Assembly (NCBI RefSeq): GCF_000422885.1
Contig: NZ_AUGX01000017.1
Coordinates: 86,833-150,832, forward strand
From: Ottowia thiooxydans DSM 14619
GTDB lineage: Bacteria > Pseudomonadota > Gammaproteobacteria > Burkholderiales > Burkholderiaceae_C
Length of the DNA stretch: 64,000 nucleotides
Direction of reading: 5' to 3'
In this document: piece by piece, positions 52,313-61,065 of the stretch
How the letters are laid out: each line of letters opens with the position of its first letter
How positions within the stretch are numbered: the first letter of the stretch is position 1
Made by a program: the position numbers and the translations under genes
Notes under the pieces: model-generated
Told to the model about the DNA's origin: nothing
Database searches by the model: none
The model's input: the letters and a program-made list of their open reading frames with translations, nothing else

Positions 52313-52834
52313 ATGATTCAAAATTTCATCGATGCAGTGGACTGGTTCTTGCTGGATCAACTTCAGCGGGATGCCAGTCTCAGCAACCAGGCGTTGGCCG
52401 AACTGGCGAAAATCTCGGCGCCCACCTGCTTGCGCCGCATCAGGCGTCTGCATGAGGCAGGGTTGATCACGGCACAGGTGACCCTTTTGAATGAAGATGC
52501 CGTGGCCGCTCTACGAGGGCATGGGCTCACAGCAGTGGCCGAAGTTTCGCTTGATCGCCAGGGTGACGAGCACATGAACGCGTTTGAGGAGCGTGCTGTG
52601 GCCGATTTAGCAGTCACGCAGTGTTACCGCGTGAGCCCTGGGCCAGATTTCATTTTGATGATTCGCGTGGATGACATGCCTGGCTATCAAGCGCTGGCAC
52701 AGCGGCTGTTCACGCAGGATGCCAACGTGCGCAACGTGAAGGTATTCTTCTCGGTCAAACGAGGGAAGTTTGAAACACGCATGCCATTGAACTATGACCT
52801 TGGTCGGCGGGAGGGCAAAACCGGGCGTGCGTAA
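52313..52834 (+). CDS. Lrp/AsnC family transcriptional regulator
   Basis: A 173-residue regulator. The N-terminal AsnC HTH is visible as DQLQRDASLSNQALAELAKI, then SAPTCLRRIRRLHEAGLI. The C-terminal RAM effector domain includes AVTQCYRVSPGPDFILMIRV and NVRNVKVFFSVKRGKFET. It is divergent from glmS. Its last 43 bp overlap, tail to tail, the 3' end of the fused desaturase/lysoplasmalogenase-like gene on the other strand, an unusual convergent overlap. Confidence 0.9.
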   Translation: MIQNFIDAVDWFLLDQLQRDASLSNQALAELAKISAPTCLRRIRRLHEAGLITAQVTLLNEDAVAALRGHGLTAVAEVSLDRQGDEHMNAFEERAVADLAVTQCYRVSPGPDFILMIRVDDMPGYQALAQRLFTQDANVRNVKVFFSVKRGKFETRMPLNYDLGRREGKTGRA

Positions 52835-54549
52835 ACGGTGATCAGAATCTGCGCCGCGTAATAAGTGCTCAGCACCCAAAGATGGGCCAGGGGCAGCGGC
52901 GACACGAAGCGGTTGGTGGCGAGCAAGGCATCGCTCAGCATGAAAAAGCAGGCACCCAACGCCACCATCATGCTCGGTTGATCACCGCTTATCCGGAAGC
53001 GGCCAATAGCCTGGGCGGCCATGAGAGCAATCACGGTGACGTAAGCAGCCACAGGGATTCGCAGTGCTGGAGGCAGACCACCGGTCCAGAGGAACGCATA
53101 CATGGCCAAGCCTATCGATAGCGTGGCAGCCAAAGCACCTCGACTGGGAAACCAAGGCACGTCCCGTTTGAACAAAGCGATATAGGCCAGGTGCGCCAAC
53201 AGAAACGCCACCAGGCCCGGGATGAAATAGCCCTCAAACATGAGCGCCACATCACCCAGCATGGAGAGCCCGAGAGCCAGCGCAAGCGTGAGTTCGAAAC
53301 GGATGAATGCCTTATCAGCGGGCGCCGGCATGGCCCGGACACGGGCTGTCACGAACGCAATGGCGCACACCATGACAAGTGGCTTGAATATACGATGCCA
53401 CTCGATCATGCCAAGCGCAGCGGTGACGGTGGCCAAGGCCGCCGATTCGATCATCAGCACCTGCCAGATCCCAATGCGCCCTTGCAGCAGCGCCCCCACG
53501 GCCCATAGGCCGATGACTAGAACACCGAACCAAAGTGCGGATTGAATGAGGGGCGCGGAGTCAGCCTGCCAGAGGAACATGGCAGCTCCAGCAATGAGCG
53601 CAATGAACTGCGCACCGGCGAACCATTGCACGCCTCGGCTGGTGGGGGGCTCAAAAGGGCGCACAGCGGTGATGTCGAATGGTGATTTTGGCCACCGAGC
53701 GGCCACATCGGGCGGGCGCCAGCCAGGGGGTTTGAGCCATACGCGCAGTTTATCGGACCAACGGCGAGCTCGCCATGAGTCCTGCGCCAGCGCCCAATAA
53801 ACCTCCGCATTGGCCCAAAGAGGATCCCATGAGTTGAGGGGTGAGCGGGTGCCATAGATGGGCTTGTCGCGCTCATCTTCTTCAAGGAAGCTGCCGAAAA
53901 TCCGGTCCCATACGATCAGTATGCCGCCGTAGTTCCGGTCTAGATAGCGATCATTCACGGCATGGTGCACGCGGTGGTTGGAGGGCGAGCAAAACCAGCG
54001 ATCGAACCAGCCTAGCTTGGGCACGTGCTCGGTATGCACCCAGAACTGATAGAGCAGGTCGATCAGTGCCACCACGCCAAAGACCACCGGTGGCACGCCT
54101 GCCAAGGCCATGGGTAAATAGAAGATCCAACCGAACAGGGCGCCGGAGCTGGTTTGGCGAAGCGCCGTGCTCAGGTTGTAGTGCTGGCTCTGGTGGTGGA
54201 CCACATGCGCGGCCCACAAGACCGCGCTCTCGTGGCCCATGCGGTGCAACCAGTAATAGCAAAGATCATAGAACAGCAGTGCCAGCACCCAGCCGTACCA
54301 CGTGGTCCAGAAGGCGTCCGCGCGAAACAGGGCGACGTATTCAAAGACTGCGGTGTACAGGCCTATACGCAGCAGGCTCATGAAGACAGCGCTGATCTGG
54401 CTGAGAACCCCTAAGCCGAGGCTGTTGATGGCATCAGCCATGCGGTAAGTGTCGCGCTGTTTGCGCTTACCCCAGGCCCATTCGATCAAGATCAGCAGAA
54501 GAAAAACCGGGGTGGCAAAGACAATGATCTGGCTAGGGTGCTGTGTCAT
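52792..54549 (-). CDS. Fused sterol-desaturase/fatty-acid hydroxylase and lysoplasmalogenase-like (YhhN/TMEM86) protein
   Basis: A 585-residue membrane protein with two enzyme domains. Residues about 1-290 are a di-iron fatty acid hydroxylase/sterol desaturase domain with the histidine cluster HRMGHE, HVVHHQSQHYN and SNHRVHHAVN. Its size and topology resemble alkylglycerol monooxygenase (AGMO). Residues about 380-585 are a hydrophobic YhhN-type domain (LSMLGDVALMFEGYFIPGLV, then LAHLAYIALFKRD and LSDALLATNRF) as in lysoplasmalogenases. Both families break ether or vinyl-ether lipids, so a joined function in ether-lipid turnover is a reasonable inference. The ATG at 54549 (MTQHPSQ) gives a typical N terminus. 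The 3' end overlaps the convergent AsnC gene by 43 bp. Confidence 0.88.
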   Translation of the reverse strand: MTQHPSQIIVFATPVFLLLILIEWAWGKRKQRDTYRMADAINSLGLGVLSQISAVFMSLLRIGLYTAVFEYVALFRADAFWTTWYGWVLALLFYDLCYYWLHRMGHESAVLWAAHVVHHQSQHYNLSTALRQTSSGALFGWIFYLPMALAGVPPVVFGVVALIDLLYQFWVHTEHVPKLGWFDRWFCSPSNHRVHHAVNDRYLDRNYGGILIVWDRIFGSFLEEDERDKPIYGTRSPLNSWDPLWANAEVYWALAQDSWRARRWSDKLRVWLKPPGWRPPDVAARWPKSPFDITAVRPFEPPTSRGVQWFAGAQFIALIAGAAMFLWQADSAPLIQSALWFGVLVIGLWAVGALLQGRIGIWQVLMIESAALATVTAALGMIEWHRIFKPLVMVCAIAFVTARVRAMPAPADKAFIRFELTLALALGLSMLGDVALMFEGYFIPGLVAFLLAHLAYIALFKRDVPWFPSRGALAATLSIGLAMYAFLWTGGLPPALRIPVAAYVTVIALMAAQAIGRFRISGDQPSMMVALGACFFMLSDALLATNRFVSPLPLAHLWVLSTYYAAQILITVYARPVLPSRRPRS

Positions 54550-54705
54550 AAATGCCTGAACAAATTGCAATCGGTGCATGGGCGCTCATGGCAAGACGCC
54601 AACACGGCCATGCGTGCGAAGGTGCGATTTCATGGTCAGGCATTCAGGAGGCAGCACCCTCGGTGAGGGCACTGTGCACCTTTCAGAGGCCTCGAGTCAG
54701 GAGCC

Positions 54706-55887
54706 TCAATTCACCGCACCACGCGCATCCACCCGGATGATGGACTCCACACGGCCATCTTGCAATCCACCCCGCACGAAAATCATGACATCGTGCAGAT
54801 TCACCGTGGGATCGCAGTGCCCGGGAATCAGCCAGGTGGTAGCCCCCAGCCGCGGCAGCGAACCACTCATGCCGAGACGCAAAATACCGTGCTCGTCGCC
54901 GGCATCCGTGTAGTTCATGGGCGCCTGCCCTGCCTGCGCATGCACCAGCGGCATTCCTGAATCAATGGCGTGGCTCTTGTGGCCCGCGTCGACCACCACC
55001 CTGTCTGGGGCGACGCTGATGACCTGCGATTTCACGAACAGCGCATGCTCGAACCGAGGTTGGGTGTTGTCCTGGTGGTTACGCGCGTAGCTGGCGTCCA
55101 TGAAAAGGTAGCTGCCCGGCTGCAGTTCATCCCACGCGCCGCTGGCGGCCTCCAGCGAGAAGCTGCCGGTGCCTGCCCCTGTGACCAACGGAACTTCTAT
55201 CTCGGCTTCAGCCAAAAGCTCTCGTACTGCCCTCACGCGCACCGCAGCCTGTGCAATCGCTGCGCGCCGCTCATCAGGCGTGCGCAAATGCTGCGCACCG
55301 CCATGGTAGGCATGCAGGCCTGCAAAACGCAACTGAGACGGGCCACGCACAAGCTCCAGCACCAATTGCAAAGCTTCGGGCGCATCCGATGCACCGCAAC
55401 GCCCCTGACCCACATCGATTTCCACCAACACGTCGATGGCGGCATTGGTCATCCGCATGGCATGGGCCAGGCTCTCTATGCCTTCATGGCTATCTACCGC
55501 GATGGCCAGCCGGCCTCCACGTTGCTGTAGCTGGTAAGCCAGTGCAGCCACACGAAGCAGCTTGGACGGAGCGATGACCTCGTTGGAGATGAAGATGTCG
55601 TTCAAGCCGCCGGAGGCCATGATCTCGGCCTCTGAAATTTTCTGCACGCAAATGCCTACCGCGCCCGCCTGCATTTGCAAACGGGCGATCTCCACGCTTT
55701 TGTGCATCTTGGCATGTGGGCGCAATTTCACGCGGTGCCGGACGGCGAACTCAGCCATGCGCTGAATGTTTCGGCCAAGTGCATCGGCATCCACCACCAG
55801 CGACGGGGTTTCTATGGCATCTACCCCCTGGCCTACCAGGCCTAGCAGGCGAGGTGGCAGATCTTCGGTTTCAGGCGGTGGTTTCAT
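54706..55887 (-). CDS. D-threonine aldolase/D-serine dehydratase-like PLP enzyme
   Basis: A 393-residue fold-type III (alanine racemase-like) PLP enzyme. The N-terminal barrel begins AIETPSLVVDADALGRNIQR, and the PLP-lysine region reads VKLRPHAKMHKSVEIARLQ. A C-terminal metal-binding part carries PGHCDPTVNLHDVMIFVRGG, with the H and C of the DSD1-type zinc site. Members act on D-threonine, D-serine or 3-hydroxy-D-aspartate. The ATG at 55887 lies 17 bp inside the upstream phosphatase gene and has GGAAGG upstream; two in-frame ATGs at 55917 and 55932 are alternatives. Confidence 0.9.
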   Translation of the reverse strand: MKPPPETEDLPPRLLGLVGQGVDAIETPSLVVDADALGRNIQRMAEFAVRHRVKLRPHAKMHKSVEIARLQMQAGAVGICVQKISEAEIMASGGLNDIFISNEVIAPSKLLRVAALAYQLQQRGGRLAIAVDSHEGIESLAHAMRMTNAAIDVLVEIDVGQGRCGASDAPEALQLVLELVRGPSQLRFAGLHAYHGGAQHLRTPDERRAAIAQAAVRVRAVRELLAEAEIEVPLVTGAGTGSFSLEAASGAWDELQPGSYLFMDASYARNHQDNTQPRFEHALFVKSQVISVAPDRVVVDAGHKSHAIDSGMPLVHAQAGQAPMNYTDAGDEHGILRLGMSGSLPRLGATTWLIPGHCDPTVNLHDVMIFVRGGLQDGRVESIIRVDARGAVN

Positions 55888-56515
55888 CAAGTGAAGCCCC
55901 TTCCAGGTGCGTTTCATCGCCCCAGCCGACAAGCGTCAAGCCTGAAGGTGTCCACAGCAGTCGATTGACCGCCGCATTGCCCAGTTGCCAGGTGCGCGCA
56001 TCTTGTAAGCCCAGCCCGGTCGCGATGCGATAGAGCATATCCAGCACGCCCCCATGGGTAAACAGGGCAATCTGTTGGCCGACGTGGCGGGCCGCCAGTT
56101 CGTTCACAGTTTCACTCAGACGGTGCTGGAGCTGGCGCAGCGATTCGCCTCCATTGGGCGCAGCCCAATCAGGATCGCGCTTGCGCCACTTGTGCGCTTC
56201 CTCAGGCAGAGTGTCACTGATCTGCGCGAACGTCAGACCTTGGAAATCACCAAAACATCGCTCGCGTAGTTCCGGCAACAGCGTAAGGGGCGCGCCGGTA
56301 GCGTCCGCCACCGGCTGCGCCGTGGCCCTGGCACGTGCCAGATCGCTGCTGTAGATGGCGTCGATCGCTTCACTCTCGGCCAAGGCGCGTGCAACAAGAG
56401 ACGCCTGGGCTCGGCCCTTGTTATTGAGTTCGATATCCAGATGCCCCTGAATGCGCGAGTCCCGGTTCCAGGCTGTTTCACCGTGTCGCACGGCGATGAT
56501 GCGTGTAGATTCCAT
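55871..56515 (-). CDS. Histidine phosphatase family protein
   Basis: A 214-residue phosphatase of the phosphoglycerate mutase-like fold. It has the phosphohistidine motif RIIAVRHGETAWNRDSRIQG, then YSSDLARARATAQPV, LRERCFGDFQGLTFAQI and the second histidine in IALFTHGGVLDMLYR. It could act on sugar phosphates, nucleotides such as alpha-ribazole-phosphate, or phosphoglycerate. It overlaps the PLP enzyme gene by 17 bp. The ATG at 56515 gives a normal N terminus. Confidence 0.92.
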   Translation of the reverse strand: MESTRIIAVRHGETAWNRDSRIQGHLDIELNNKGRAQASLVARALAESEAIDAIYSSDLARARATAQPVADATGAPLTLLPELRERCFGDFQGLTFAQISDTLPEEAHKWRKRDPDWAAPNGGESLRQLQHRLSETVNELAARHVGQQIALFTHGGVLDMLYRIATGLGLQDARTWQLGNAAVNRLLWTPSGLTLVGWGDETHLEGASLDETTA

Positions 56516-56523
56516 GGCGCCAT

Positions 56524-56547
56524 CATGCCACTGATGGCATGTTTTTT
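56524..56547 (+). terminator. Terminator-shaped hairpin with six T's, orientation puzzling
   Basis: CATGCCA (56524-56530), loop CTGA, TGGCATG (56535-56541), then TTTTTT (56542-56547). On the plus strand this is a compact intrinsic terminator, yet no plus-strand gene lies upstream within several kilobases. On the minus strand the hairpin ends 8 nt before the phosphatase start codon, so it may instead mask its ribosome-binding region. Confidence 0.5.
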
Positions 56548-56595
56548 GCACCTCCACTCCGGGCGAGGTTTAGTCTGAAATCGCATCAGGGCCTA

Positions 56596-56610
56596 TCGCA
56601 CCAGGTGCGA
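56596..56610. promoter_or_regulatory. 15-bp palindrome between phosphatase and DUF4136 genes
   Basis: TCGCACC-A-GGTGCGA is a perfect inverted repeat of two 7-bp arms around one base, in the 171-bp gap upstream of the phosphatase operon. Its symmetry fits a dimeric repressor site. No cognate regulator gene is adjacent. Confidence 0.4.
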
Positions 56611-56686
56611 CGCGACACTCAAACCACTCCAGAAGCGCGGGTGCTAGATCAGCCAACGCGGCGCTGCAACCTATGCGCTGACGCGC

Positions 56687-57313
56687 TTACTTTGGCGCGG
56701 GAGTGACAGGCAGGAGAGGAACAACGACCCGGCGCGTGGCCTGACCGGGCTCAGGGTAGCCTTCCAGCGCTGCAGTAAACAGCGCAGCCAGCACGTTATC
56801 GGTATCGTGCCAAAGCCCATCGTGGCGCGCGCGGGTGTCGTAGACGATCTGGCCGCTTTGTAGATCGCGCATCAACAAGCCTACTTCGCTCACATACGCG
56901 GTCACGGCTGGATCCCAAAGCGGCGCGCCCAGGCCAAAACCCAGGCTTCCGCCACGAAAACCGGTCCCCATGCCAAACCCGAATGTCCAGCCCGGGCGGC
57001 CATAGAAGCCTCCGCCATCAGTCCAATAAGCGCCTACATTGCCGCTGACCTGCACGCCCAGGCGCGGTTGCGCCTCGTCATGCACCAAACCTACGCGTGC
57101 CATGGCTTCCTTGGCCATAGCCTCCAGGCGCTCGGGCGCTGGCTGGCCCACCGCTTGCTGGCCGCGCTCAAATTTATAGTGAGCACCCGCCAGTACCGCA
57201 GAGCCAGGCGCTCTCGCAGCAGTAGTGTGGACAGAGGCATCCACGGAGCGTGGGCCCACGGCGCAGGCACTCAAAAACACGGTAGCCAGCAACACAATGA
57301 CGAAACTTCGCAT
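56687..57313 (-). CDS. DUF4136 family lipoprotein
   Basis: A 208-residue putative lipoprotein. The signal peptide MRSFVIVLLATVFLSAC ends in an LSAC lipobox, so Cys17 is the expected lipidation site. A DUF4136 core follows, with YKFERGQQAVGQPAPERLE, EAMARVGLV and a glycine-rich stretch of about 25 residues (GFYGRPGWTFGFGMGTGFRG). The family is of unknown function and is found in the outer membrane of many proteobacteria. It lies directly upstream of the phosphatase on the same strand and 12 bp after ttcA. Confidence 0.88.
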   Translation of the reverse strand: MRSFVIVLLATVFLSACAVGPRSVDASVHTTAARAPGSAVLAGAHYKFERGQQAVGQPAPERLEAMAKEAMARVGLVHDEAQPRLGVQVSGNVGAYWTDGGGFYGRPGWTFGFGMGTGFRGGSLGFGLGAPLWDPAVTAYVSEVGLLMRDLQSGQIVYDTRARHDGLWHDTDNVLAALFTAALEGYPEPGQATRRVVVPLLPVTPAPK

Positions 57314-57325
57314 GGCGCTCTCCTT

Positions 57326-58339
57326 CTATTTGACGGTCTCCGCAAGGGCCGGAGCAACAGGAATCTCTGCAGAAGCCCCGCAAGATGACTCACTTGGTGC
57401 GGCCATCCAGCGGACAGCCCCTAATGTTGAGATCACGGGCGCTTCGAAGCGTTCCTCATCAAACGCCTTATCGCCCTGCTCGTCTGGCAAGCCTGTAGGT
57501 TGAAGGCTCTTGAAGTCGTGCAAAGAGCTGTCCATGAGATGGGAGGGAACCACGTTCTGAAGCGCGGTGAACATGGTTTCGACTCGACCAGGGAATTTCT
57601 TGTCCCATTCGCGCAGCATGTCTCCCACGACCTGGCGCTGCAGATTTTCCTGGCTGCCGCACAGGTTGCAAGGGATGATAGGAAACTCCCGGTGCGCGGC
57701 CCAATCGACGAGATCTTTCTCGGGCACAAAGGCCAGTGGGCGGATAACGACGAATTCCCCGTTGTCACTGGTGAGTTTGGGAGGCATGCCCTTGAGCTTG
57801 CCACCGAAGAACATATTCAGAAAGAAGGTCTGCAGCATGTCGTCGCGGTGATGGCCCAGGGCGATCTTGTTGCATTTCAGGCGGCGCGCCACGGTGTAGA
57901 GAATGCCTCTGCGCAAACGCGAGCACAGACTGCAGGTGGTTTTACCCTCTGGAATCTTGGCTTTGACAATACTGTAGGTGTCCTGGGTTTCGATGTGGTA
58001 TTCGATGTTCAGGGCCTTGAGGTATTCGGGCAGGATGTGCGCCGGAAAGCCTGGTTGCTTCTGATCCAGATTCACGGCTACCAGTTCAAACGGCACGGGC
58101 GCCCGGCTTTTCAGCTTCATCAGGATGTCCAGCATGGCGTAGCTGTCTTTGCCGCCGGACATGCACACCATGACGCGGTCGCCCGCCTCAATCATGTTGA
58201 AATCGGCTATGGCTTGGCCGACTTGGCGGCACAGCCGCTTCTCCAGCTTAAGCGCTTCGCGCTCGGTTTTGGTACGTGCGGCAGGGCCGGCGCCAGCCGG
58301 CAACGCCAATGATTCTTCAGGGGCCATCAGGGTGCTCAT
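57326..58339 (-). CDS. ttcA: tRNA 2-thiocytidine(32) synthetase
   Basis: A 337-residue PP-loop ATPase that thiolates cytidine 32 of some tRNAs, using a [4Fe-4S] cluster. The PP-loop is [18 protein letters not shown]. The cluster cysteines lie in [15 protein letters not shown] with a third in [15 protein letters not shown]. The [20 protein letters not shown] region is also family specific. The ATG at 58339 (MSTLMAPEE) is chosen; an upstream in-frame start would add 16 atypical residues. A short C-terminal extension beyond the usual length is present. Probably core metabolism and constitutive. Confidence 0.96.
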   Translation of the reverse strand: MSTLMAPEESLALPAGAGPAARTKTEREALKLEKRLCRQVGQAIADFNMIEAGDRVMVCMSGGKDSYAMLDILMKLKSRAPVPFELVAVNLDQKQPGFPAHILPEYLKALNIEYHIETQDTYSIVKAKIPEGKTTCSLCSRLRRGILYTVARRLKCNKIALGHHRDDMLQTFFLNMFFGGKLKGMPPKLTSDNGEFVVIRPLAFVPEKDLVDWAAHREFPIIPCNLCGSQENLQRQVVGDMLREWDKKFPGRVETMFTALQNVVPSHLMDSSLHDFKSLQPTGLPDEQGDKAFDEERFEAPVISTLGAVRWMAAPSESSCGASAEIPVAPALAETVK

Positions 58340-58563
58340 ACCCCTGATTGTCCTATTTCGTGAGCCGGGTGCGGCAACAAACGGCAAAATCCAGGGCTAA
58401 GAAGGGGTTCTTGGGCCTGTCCAATGTCTTTTTTCGATGGACGACAGGCGGTTAAAGGCGGTTTTGAGCAGTGTTCAAATCCCCACCTTTGGCTGGGGGA
58501 CTTGGCGGCAGTTGAACTCCAAGGCAGCAGATTTCGATACTTCAAGAAACAAAAGAGGCTTGC

Positions 58564-59016
58564 ATGAAAAAAATTCTGACGTTGCACGGCGTCAACCTCA
58601 ATATGTTCGGCAAGCGGGACCCGAAGCAGTACGGCACCATCACCTTGCAGGAGATTGATGCGCGCCTTCAGTCACTGGGCAAGGAACTGGGCGCTGAGGT
58701 TGAATGCTTCCAGACCAACAGCGAAGCCGCCATGTGCGAGCGTATCCACGCAGCATTCAGCGAAGGCACGGACGCGGTACTGATCAATGCCGGGGCCTGG
58801 ACGCACTACAGCTACGCCATCCGCGATGCGCTGGACATCCTGACCTGTCCGGTTGTGGAGGTGCATATGTCCAATGTTCATGCGCGAGATGAGTTCCGAC
58901 ATCACTCGGTATTTGCCGACATCGTGCACGGGCAGATCTGTGGGTTCGGCGTTGACAGCTATCTACTGGCGCTGCGGGCCAGCATGGCGTTGCTACCCAA
59001 CCCAGGAGTGGCTTGA
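58564..59016 (+). CDS. aroQ: Type II 3-dehydroquinate dehydratase
   Basis: A 150-residue dodecameric dehydratase of the shikimate pathway (3-dehydroquinate to 3-dehydroshikimate). Family motifs are all present: LTLHGVNLNMFGKRDPKQYG with the active-site loop (the usual arginine-tyrosine pair appears as KRDPKQY), FQTNSEAAM, LINAGAWTHYSYAIRDAL and VVEVHMSNVHARDEFRHHS with the catalytic histidine. It is divergent from ttcA and convergent with the FAH-family gene. In catabolic settings such enzymes can also serve quinate use, but nothing around it supports that. Confidence 0.95.
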   Translation: MKKILTLHGVNLNMFGKRDPKQYGTITLQEIDARLQSLGKELGAEVECFQTNSEAAMCERIHAAFSEGTDAVLINAGAWTHYSYAIRDALDILTCPVVEVHMSNVHARDEFRHHSVFADIVHGQICGFGVDSYLLALRASMALLPNPGVA

Positions 59017-59020
59017 CTGC

Positions 59021-59860
59021 TTAAAAGACTCGCTGGCGCTGGGTACCGAGAGGACCACCATCTAGCGTCATCACGTCGCCGCGGCGCAGGAACACCGGGA
59101 CAGGTTTGGCGCCAAGGCCAACACCTTCAGGCGTACCGGTGATAACCAGGTCACCGGGTAGCAAGGTCATGAAATGGCTCAGATAGGAGACGATCTCGGC
59201 TACCGGGAAAATCATGTCAGAGGTGTTGCTCTGTTGCCTGGTTCGACCATTGACCGAGAGTTCCAGCGCAATGGCCTGCGGATCCGGCAACTCGTCGCGG
59301 GTCACCAGCCAAGGCCCTATTGGGCCAAAGCCGTCAAAACTCTTTCCCTTGCTCCATTGGCCATTGCGTTTCAGCTGCCAATCGCGCTCGGAAATGTCAT
59401 TGGCAAGGCAGTAACCCGCCACATGCGAGAGGGCTTGGTCGACTGATACCTTCCTGGCTTGCGTGCCGATCACAAAGCCGAGTTCGATCTCCCAATCCCC
59501 CGTCTGCGAATCTTCGGGTAGTTCAACGTCATCGTTCGGGCCTGCAATAGAGGTAATTGCCTTCGTGAAAACAACAGGCTCCTTAGGAATTTCCATACCC
59601 GCTTCTTCAGTATGCTTGCGGTAGTTCAGGCCAATGGCCACGAACTGACGAACACCAGCAATCGGCGCGCCTAACCTTGTACCTTCTTGCACGAGCGGCA
59701 TGCGCAACAAATCGATCGCCGCCAAGGCCTGCAGCTTGGCTGGCGCCATCCATTCGGGTGTGAAGTCAGGGATCAGAAGAGACAAATCGCGAACTTGCCC
59801 ATTGGCATCGAGCGCACCGGGTTTTTCCTGGCCTGCGGGGCCGTGGCGTAGCAGCTTCAC
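59021..59860 (-). CDS. Fumarylacetoacetate hydrolase (FAH) family protein
   Basis: A 279-residue member of the FAH superfamily. Metal-site and catalytic blocks are FVAIGLNYRKHTEEAG, WEIELGFVIGTQARKV, YCLANDISERDWQLKR and GDLVITGTPEGVGLG. Reactions in the family include hydrolysis of acylpyruvates, decarboxylation and hydration of meta-cleavage intermediates. It is the last gene of a minus-strand group (VOC protein, alpha/beta hydrolase, Bug receptor, FAH) controlled by an MhpR-like regulator, so it may act on a 2-oxo acid formed from an aromatic ring cleavage. Confidence 0.92.
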   Translation of the reverse strand: MKLLRHGPAGQEKPGALDANGQVRDLSLLIPDFTPEWMAPAKLQALAAIDLLRMPLVQEGTRLGAPIAGVRQFVAIGLNYRKHTEEAGMEIPKEPVVFTKAITSIAGPNDDVELPEDSQTGDWEIELGFVIGTQARKVSVDQALSHVAGYCLANDISERDWQLKRNGQWSKGKSFDGFGPIGPWLVTRDELPDPQAIALELSVNGRTRQQSNTSDMIFPVAEIVSYLSHFMTLLPGDLVITGTPEGVGLGAKPVPVFLRRGDVMTLDGGPLGTQRQRVF

Positions 59861-59985
59861 TAGTGGTTCCTGGCGTTGAATTGAAAATGTGTGGAGAAAA
59901 TCATCTTGCCCGTGAATGACGGCGCCAGATGTCCCGGACGTGGTTCCTGGCTCGCCTCAACCTCAGCAGTTGGTCATGGTTGCAT

Positions 59986-60978
59986 TCAGTCCTCGCGCTC
60001 GATATTGCGCAGCTTCACCACGCGGGTCCAACGGTCGATCTCCCGCTGAATCCTCGAACGCATTTCATCTGGCGTTGAAGGTGCGGGCACGCCGCCCAAT
60101 TGGGCAAACCGCTCTGCGGTAGCCGGTTCGGCGAGCACGGCCCTCAACTCGTGGTTAAGACGGTCAACAATGGCTCTGGGCGTGCCCGGTGACACCACCA
60201 GCCCCAGCCATGAAGTGGGGTCAACGCCAGGAAGTGTTTCCGCAATCGTCGGCACATTGGGAAAGTCCTTGAGACGCTGCGAGGACGACACGGCAAGCGG
60301 CCGCACCTGGCCATTCTTGAAATTGACGTTGAGGAAGGTCATGGTCTCGATAAACACGTCGATCCGGCCACCAAGCAACTCTGTATACGCGGGCGCTGCG
60401 CCCTTGAATGGCACATGAATCATCTCGGTGCCTGATTCGATCTTGATCCACTCACCCAGCAAGTGATGCAGGCTGCCAGCGCCGGCCGACGACATGCTGA
60501 GCTTGCCTGGTTCCGCTTTTGCGCGTGCCAGCAAATCCGGAAACGACTTGATGGGCGAATCTGGCCTGACGCCAATCGCCATGGGGTATTCGATGATCGT
60601 CGATACCATTCCAAAGTCATTCACCGGGTGGTATGGCAGCTTTTTCTTCATCGCCGCGGAGGTTGGGTGGCCACCGGTTAGCAGCACCATCGTATAGCCG
60701 TCCGGGGGGGACTTGGCGACGGCATCTTGCGCGATGATGCCCGTGGCGCCCATCCGTTGCTCGACCATGATCGGCTGGCCAAGCCGCTCGCTCATTTTTT
60801 GCGCCACAAAACGGCTGATGAGGTCTGCGCTGCCACCGGGCGTGAATCCCACAAGGAATTTGATGGGTTTTGAAGGGTAGTCCTGGGCCGCTGCTGGCAA
60901 GCTTGCCAGCAGGCCGGAAAACCCAGCCAATACAGCCAATGCCGTGGTGGCCAGATGACGGCGTGTGCGATCGTTTAT
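59986..60978 (-). CDS. Bug-type periplasmic substrate-binding protein, apparent ATA start
   Basis: A Bug receptor of about 330 residues whose mature start is QDYPSKPIKFLVGFTPGGSA. A perfect AGGAGA (60990-60985) lies six bases before an ATA codon at 60978-60976, and reading from there gives NDRTRRHLATTALAVLAGFS, then a typical signal peptide to AAAQ. The next standard start is a TTG at 60939, which would remove the basic n-region and leaves an inefficient signal. The ATA start is therefore the better fit, although a sequencing error changing ATG cannot be excluded. It belongs to the FAH/hydrolase/VOC group. Confidence 0.85.
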   Translation of the reverse strand: MNDRTRRHLATTALAVLAGFSGLLASLPAAAQDYPSKPIKFLVGFTPGGSADLISRFVAQKMSERLGQPIMVEQRMGATGIIAQDAVAKSPPDGYTMVLLTGGHPTSAAMKKKLPYHPVNDFGMVSTIIEYPMAIGVRPDSPIKSFPDLLARAKAEPGKLSMSSAGAGSLHHLLGEWIKIESGTEMIHVPFKGAAPAYTELLGGRIDVFIETMTFLNVNFKNGQVRPLAVSSSQRLKDFPNVPTIAETLPGVDPTSWLGLVVSPGTPRAIVDRLNHELRAVLAEPATAERFAQLGGVPAPSTPDEMRSRIQREIDRWTRVVKLRNIERED

Positions 60979-61065
60979 ATCTTGTCTCCTCTTGATTTAT
61001 GTGCCGTTTGAGAGGCATCTGACGTGATTGGCGTGGAACCCTGGGACAAGCCCGGACTGAAAAAG

